This document shows positions 60,606 through 64,000 of a stretch of DNA of 64,000 nt, piece after piece (within the stretch, counting starts at the first letter, position 1; each line of letters starts with the position of its first letter). The translations under genes and the position numbers were made by a program. The notes beneath the pieces are model-generated. The model had not been told where the DNA came from. It saw nothing but the letters and a program-made list of their open reading frames with translations, and searched no databases. The DNA is from Giardia muris (Eukaryota; Fornicata; Diplomonadida; Hexamitidae). Where the stretch lies: NCBI GenBank assembly GCA_006247105.1, contig CM016927.1:372001-436000 (forward strand), written 5' to 3'.

Positions 60606-63600
60606 ACATGGTACCTGACCGCGAGATCATCATCCGCGTGAAGCTCGCGTCCGCGGGCTTCATGAAGTCGAGCGTCCTCGCAAAGAAGTTCTTCATTCTC
60701 TATCAGCTCTGCGAGGAGCAGCTGTCGAAGCAGCGGCACTACGATTTCGGGCTCCGAAATATCCTCTCGGTCCTCCGGACCTGCGGGGCACGGCGCCGCT
60801 CGAATCCGGATCTGTCGGAGGACAACATCATGTTGCGAGTCCTAACAGACATGAATCGGTCGAAGCTTGTCGACGACGACACGCCGCTCTTCATGTCCTT
60901 GACGGAGGACCTCTTCCCAGGCCTCAAGGTCGAGGACAACACATACCCGGAGCTGGACTCGGTCCTTGCGACCGTCTGCGGCGAGCTATATCTCCAGTTG
61001 CACCCGGAGTGGCTCAAGGCCGTCGTTCAGTTCTACGAGACCCATCTGGTTCGCCACGGGATCATGCTGCTTGGGCCTCCGCTCTCGGGGAAGTCCCAGT
61101 CAATCCTCTCACTCGCAAAGGCAATGTCCGCCATCAATGCGGCAAGCACGACGTCGGCCACGCCTGCGGGGATGTCGCGGAAGTACACGGTGATCAAGAT
61201 GAACCCCAAGGCGATTACGGCGCCCCAGATGTTCGGGCGGCTCGACGCGGCGACGGGAGACTGGACGGACGGGATCTTCTCGAGCATCTGGCGGCGCTGC
61301 TCGAAGCGCGAGGGCGAGTGGTTCTTCTTCTGCCTGAACGGGCCCGTCGATGCGGTCTGGATCGAGAATCTGAACACCGTTCTCGACGACAACAAGACCC
61401 TGACGCTCGCGAACTCGGACCGGATCCCGATGTCCCAGACGCTCAAGCTCGTCTTCGAGATCGACTCCCTTGCGAATGCGTCCCCAGCCACCGTTTCTAG
61501 AGCCGGGATGATCTACATGTCGGCGAGCATCCTTGGGTGGCAACCGGTCCTAGCGTCCTGGGTCGCCCAGTGGTCCGACGCCTCGAAGGCGGTCCTCACG
61601 GCTGTCCTTAGTGAAGGGAAGGTCATGGACGAGCTCTATCTCCAGCTCGACACCGCGGCCCTTCACCCGGTGACCGTTGTCCCACGACTCCAGCTCTTCC
61701 GAAGCTTCCTGATGGTTCTGACCTCGATGGTCTACTTCGGGTCTGGGGACAAGCCTCCCGCGAACGAGAACGATCTTATCGAGGTTGGGGAGAGCATCTC
61801 GAACGCCCTCAGCACAGCGTCTCACATTACATCCGAGGGCTTCACAAATGCGACGCAGGCACAGCAACAGGCGATCGCCACAAACGCGGGCGCCTTTACC
61901 GGGCGTTACACGGACTCTCACTTCCGGAAGATGATAAGCTTCGCGCTTATGTGGTCTTTTGGGGCTGTGCTCGAGCTTGAAGAGAAGGTCGGGGTATTCC
62001 AGAAGTTCCTCTATGATCGGGCCGCGGTTCTCGACCTTCCAAAGCTCGATCCGTCCAACCCGGCGGACACCGTCTATAACTACTTCGTCGACGACACGGG
62101 GGAGTGGCGCTCCTGGGCGTCGGTCGTCCCGACGTACGACTACTCACAGCGCGGAGACACGCCCTTCGCGAGTATCCTGATCCCGACGATCGACAACACG
62201 AGCATCAACTCACTCCTGACGAAGCTGAACTACACGCAGTTCAACGTGATGCTGATCGGGGAATCCGGATCGGGGAAGACAGTCGACGTCCTGACATTCC
62301 TCGCAGACCAGGACAAGGAGAAGTACGCGGTCCGCAATATCAACTTCTCCTCGGCGACGACGACGCACCTACTCCAGGACAACATCGAGGCCTTCGTCGA
62401 GAAGCGGATGGGGCTCTCGTACGGGCCCGCGGCAGGAAAGCGGGGGATGGTCTTCATCGACGAGATCAACATCCCGCTCATCAACGAGTGGGGTGACCAG
62501 CCGACAAATGAACTGACGCGCCAGCTCATCGAGGAGCGGGGCTTCTACGCCCTTGACAAGCCTGGCGAGTTCCATATCATGCAGGACTTGACGTTTATCG
62601 CCGCGGCCCCACTCCCAGGAGGTGGGCGAAATGATATCCCAACACGGTTGAAAGGGCACTTCGTGACGATTAACGTCAACCTTCCAGCCTCAGACCAACT
62701 CGACATGATTTTTGGGACGATCGTCCGTGGCCATTACCACCCAGCACCCGAGGGGAGCGTTGATGGCTTCAGTGAGGACGTCTGTGGGATTGCCGCCAAG
62801 CTCGTCATGACGACGCGGAAGCTATGGCAGGCTACGAAGGCACGGATGCTTCCGACCCCCGCCAAGTTCCACTACGTCTTCAACCTCCGTGACCTCTCGC
62901 GAATAACGCAGGGCTTCATCAACTCCCAGCCGGATGTCATCGATAGCGCCCGGAAGCTCGTTTACCTCTGGGCGAACGAATGCACGCGCGTTCTCCCGGA
63001 CAAGTTCACGACGCTCGAGGACGTCGCTTGGTTCAACAACGCGATCGTCCAGTTCGCCGCGGAGGACCTTGGGGACGCTCTCGCGGCGGAGGTCGAGGCC
63101 TTCGCGGCGCAGAATAACATTATCACCGTCCCCCAGTTCGCGCGGGACGAGGAGGGGAACGAGCGTCGGATCTACTTCGTCGACTTCATGCGGGACCCGC
63201 CCGAGGACGTCCCGGATGACGCCGACGACGCGGCGTATGAGGCTCCGAAGATCTACGAGCCCGTCTTCGACAAGGAGCTCCTTCTTGAACGAATTCGGAA
63301 CTTCCAGGGGAAGTACAACGAGCTAAACAGACGGAGCCCGCTCGATCTCGTCTTCTTCGACGCATGCGTCGCTCACATTCTCCGGATCTCGCGGGTGATT
63401 CGGACACCGCGGGGCCATTGCCTCCTCGTCGGGGTCGGTGGCTCTGGGAAGCAGTCCTGCACGAAGCTTGCGTCGTCGATCGCGGGCTACACGACGTTCC
63501 AGATCACGATCACCCGTGGGTACAACATCTCCAACTTCGATGACGACCTGCGGGCGCTCTACCGGGTTGCAGGTGTCGACAACAAGGGCGTGGTCTTCCT

Positions 63601-64000
63601 CTTCACAGACTCTGACGTCAAGGACGAGGTCTTCCTCGAGCGGATCAACAATATCCTGACGTCGGGTGAGGTCCCCGCGCTCTTCGGGCGAGATGACGTC
63701 GAGAATATCACGAACGACTGCCGTCCGGGCTTCAAAAAGGAGCGCCCCCGCGAGCCTGACACGAACGAGAACATCTGGAACTTCTTCCTCAACCGCGTGA
63801 AAACTAACCTCCATGTCGTCCTTTGCTTCTCCCCCGTGGGCCCGAAGTTCCGGGAGCGCGCGCGGAAGTTCCCAGGACTCATCTCCGGGTGCACTACGGA
63901 CTGGTTCCAGCCTTGGCCACGCCAAGCCCTTTGTGAGGTCGCCCATAAGAGCTTGGGTGACTACGAGCTCCGGACCAAGGAGGGCGACGGAGACGTCCGG
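60606..64000 (+). CDS. Dynein heavy chain, downstream exon (AAA2 to AAA4), 3' end outside window
   Basis: The frame is open from the splice site to the right edge (1131 complete codons after the split one), and starts in mid-protein. The first residues (MVPDREIIIRVKLASAGF) with QLCEEQLSKQRHYDFGLRN-type sequence belong to the end of AAA1 of an axonemal heavy chain. P-loops follow for AAA2 (GPPLSGKS, about codon 156), AAA3 (GESGSGKT, about 550) and AAA4 (GVGGSGKQ, about 941). AAA1 with its main ATPase site, the linker and the tail are absent, so they must be encoded elsewhere. The split fits the outer-arm dynein heavy chain genes of Giardia, which are joined by trans-splicing. Stalk, AAA5 and AAA6 should lie right of the window. 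The ATG at 60608 is an internal Met, not a likely start. Confidence 0.92.

Noticed and set aside
60470..60608. Ordinary (cis) splicing from the WD40 gene into the dynein exon
   Set aside because: The WD40 gene has its own stop, no GTATGT-type donor is visible near its end, and its product is not a dynein tail. A cis intron here would not supply the missing 5' half.
60608..60610. ATG as the true start of the dynein gene
   Set aside because: The residues MVPD and what follows align with the interior of heavy chains. A protein starting here would lack the tail, linker and main ATPase site, and the ATG sits two bases after the splice site.

Overview
The window looks like nuclear DNA of a Giardia-type diplomonad. 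The signs are many ankyrin proteins with the repeat core TALMxAA (the Giardia 'protein 21.1' style), NEK-like kinases and pseudokinases, almost no introns, intergenic gaps of 0-30 bases, start codons that directly follow short A/T runs, AGTGAA polyadenylation-type signals overlapping stop codons, and one Giardia-style fused branch-point/3' splice site (ACTAACACGCAG). The DNA is visibly richer in G+C than A+T, which fits Giardia muris better than G. intestinalis; the species is an inference. There are no bacterial operons, CRISPR arrays, rRNA genes or recognisable transposons.

Layout. Bases 1-6.6 kb are unusually loose for such a genome: the 5' part of an ankyrin/coiled-coil gene (running off the left edge), an iron-type alcohol dehydrogenase interrupted by an in-frame TGA, a NEK-like kinase with no ATG at the start of its open frame, three gene-free stretches of 0.55-1.0 kb, and a tRNA-Gln(CTG). 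From 6.7 kb to the right edge the DNA is almost wall-to-wall coding: very-long-chain 3-hydroxyacyl-CoA dehydratase, a winged-helix-like protein, Yos1, two divergent ankyrin genes 5 bases apart, a 2747-residue protein kinase fused to a degenerate dual-specificity phosphatase domain, Nup35, a second 5-base divergent pair, an ARID protein, adenylate kinase 6/Fap7, a 2049-residue protein of unknown function, CFAP57 (WD40/coiled coil), a CstF-77-like HAT protein, a CLEC16A-like FPL protein, an unknown helical protein, a large coiled-coil protein, a MYST acetyltransferase, an eIF4E-like protein, another ankyrin protein, several small proteins, a RING protein, dynein light chain LC8, an exosome RNase PH-like subunit, two pseudokinases, long-chain acyl-CoA synthetase, a kinesin, an LRR/WD40 protein, and the downstream part of a dynein heavy chain.

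Themes. Genes for cilia and the cytoskeleton (LC8, CFAP57, kinesin, dynein heavy chain, coiled-coil protein) are mixed with genes for RNA and nuclear work (Nup35, CstF-77, exosome, MYST, ARID, AK6, eIF4E) and lipid/ER genes (HACD, ACSL, Yos1). Neighbours do not form functional operons. The most notable item is at the right edge. The dynein heavy chain reading frame starts in mid-protein, just before AAA2, directly after a Giardia-type 3' splice site, and the gene upstream is unrelated. This is the arrangement expected of the acceptor half of a split, trans-spliced gene, as known for outer-arm dynein heavy chains of Giardia.
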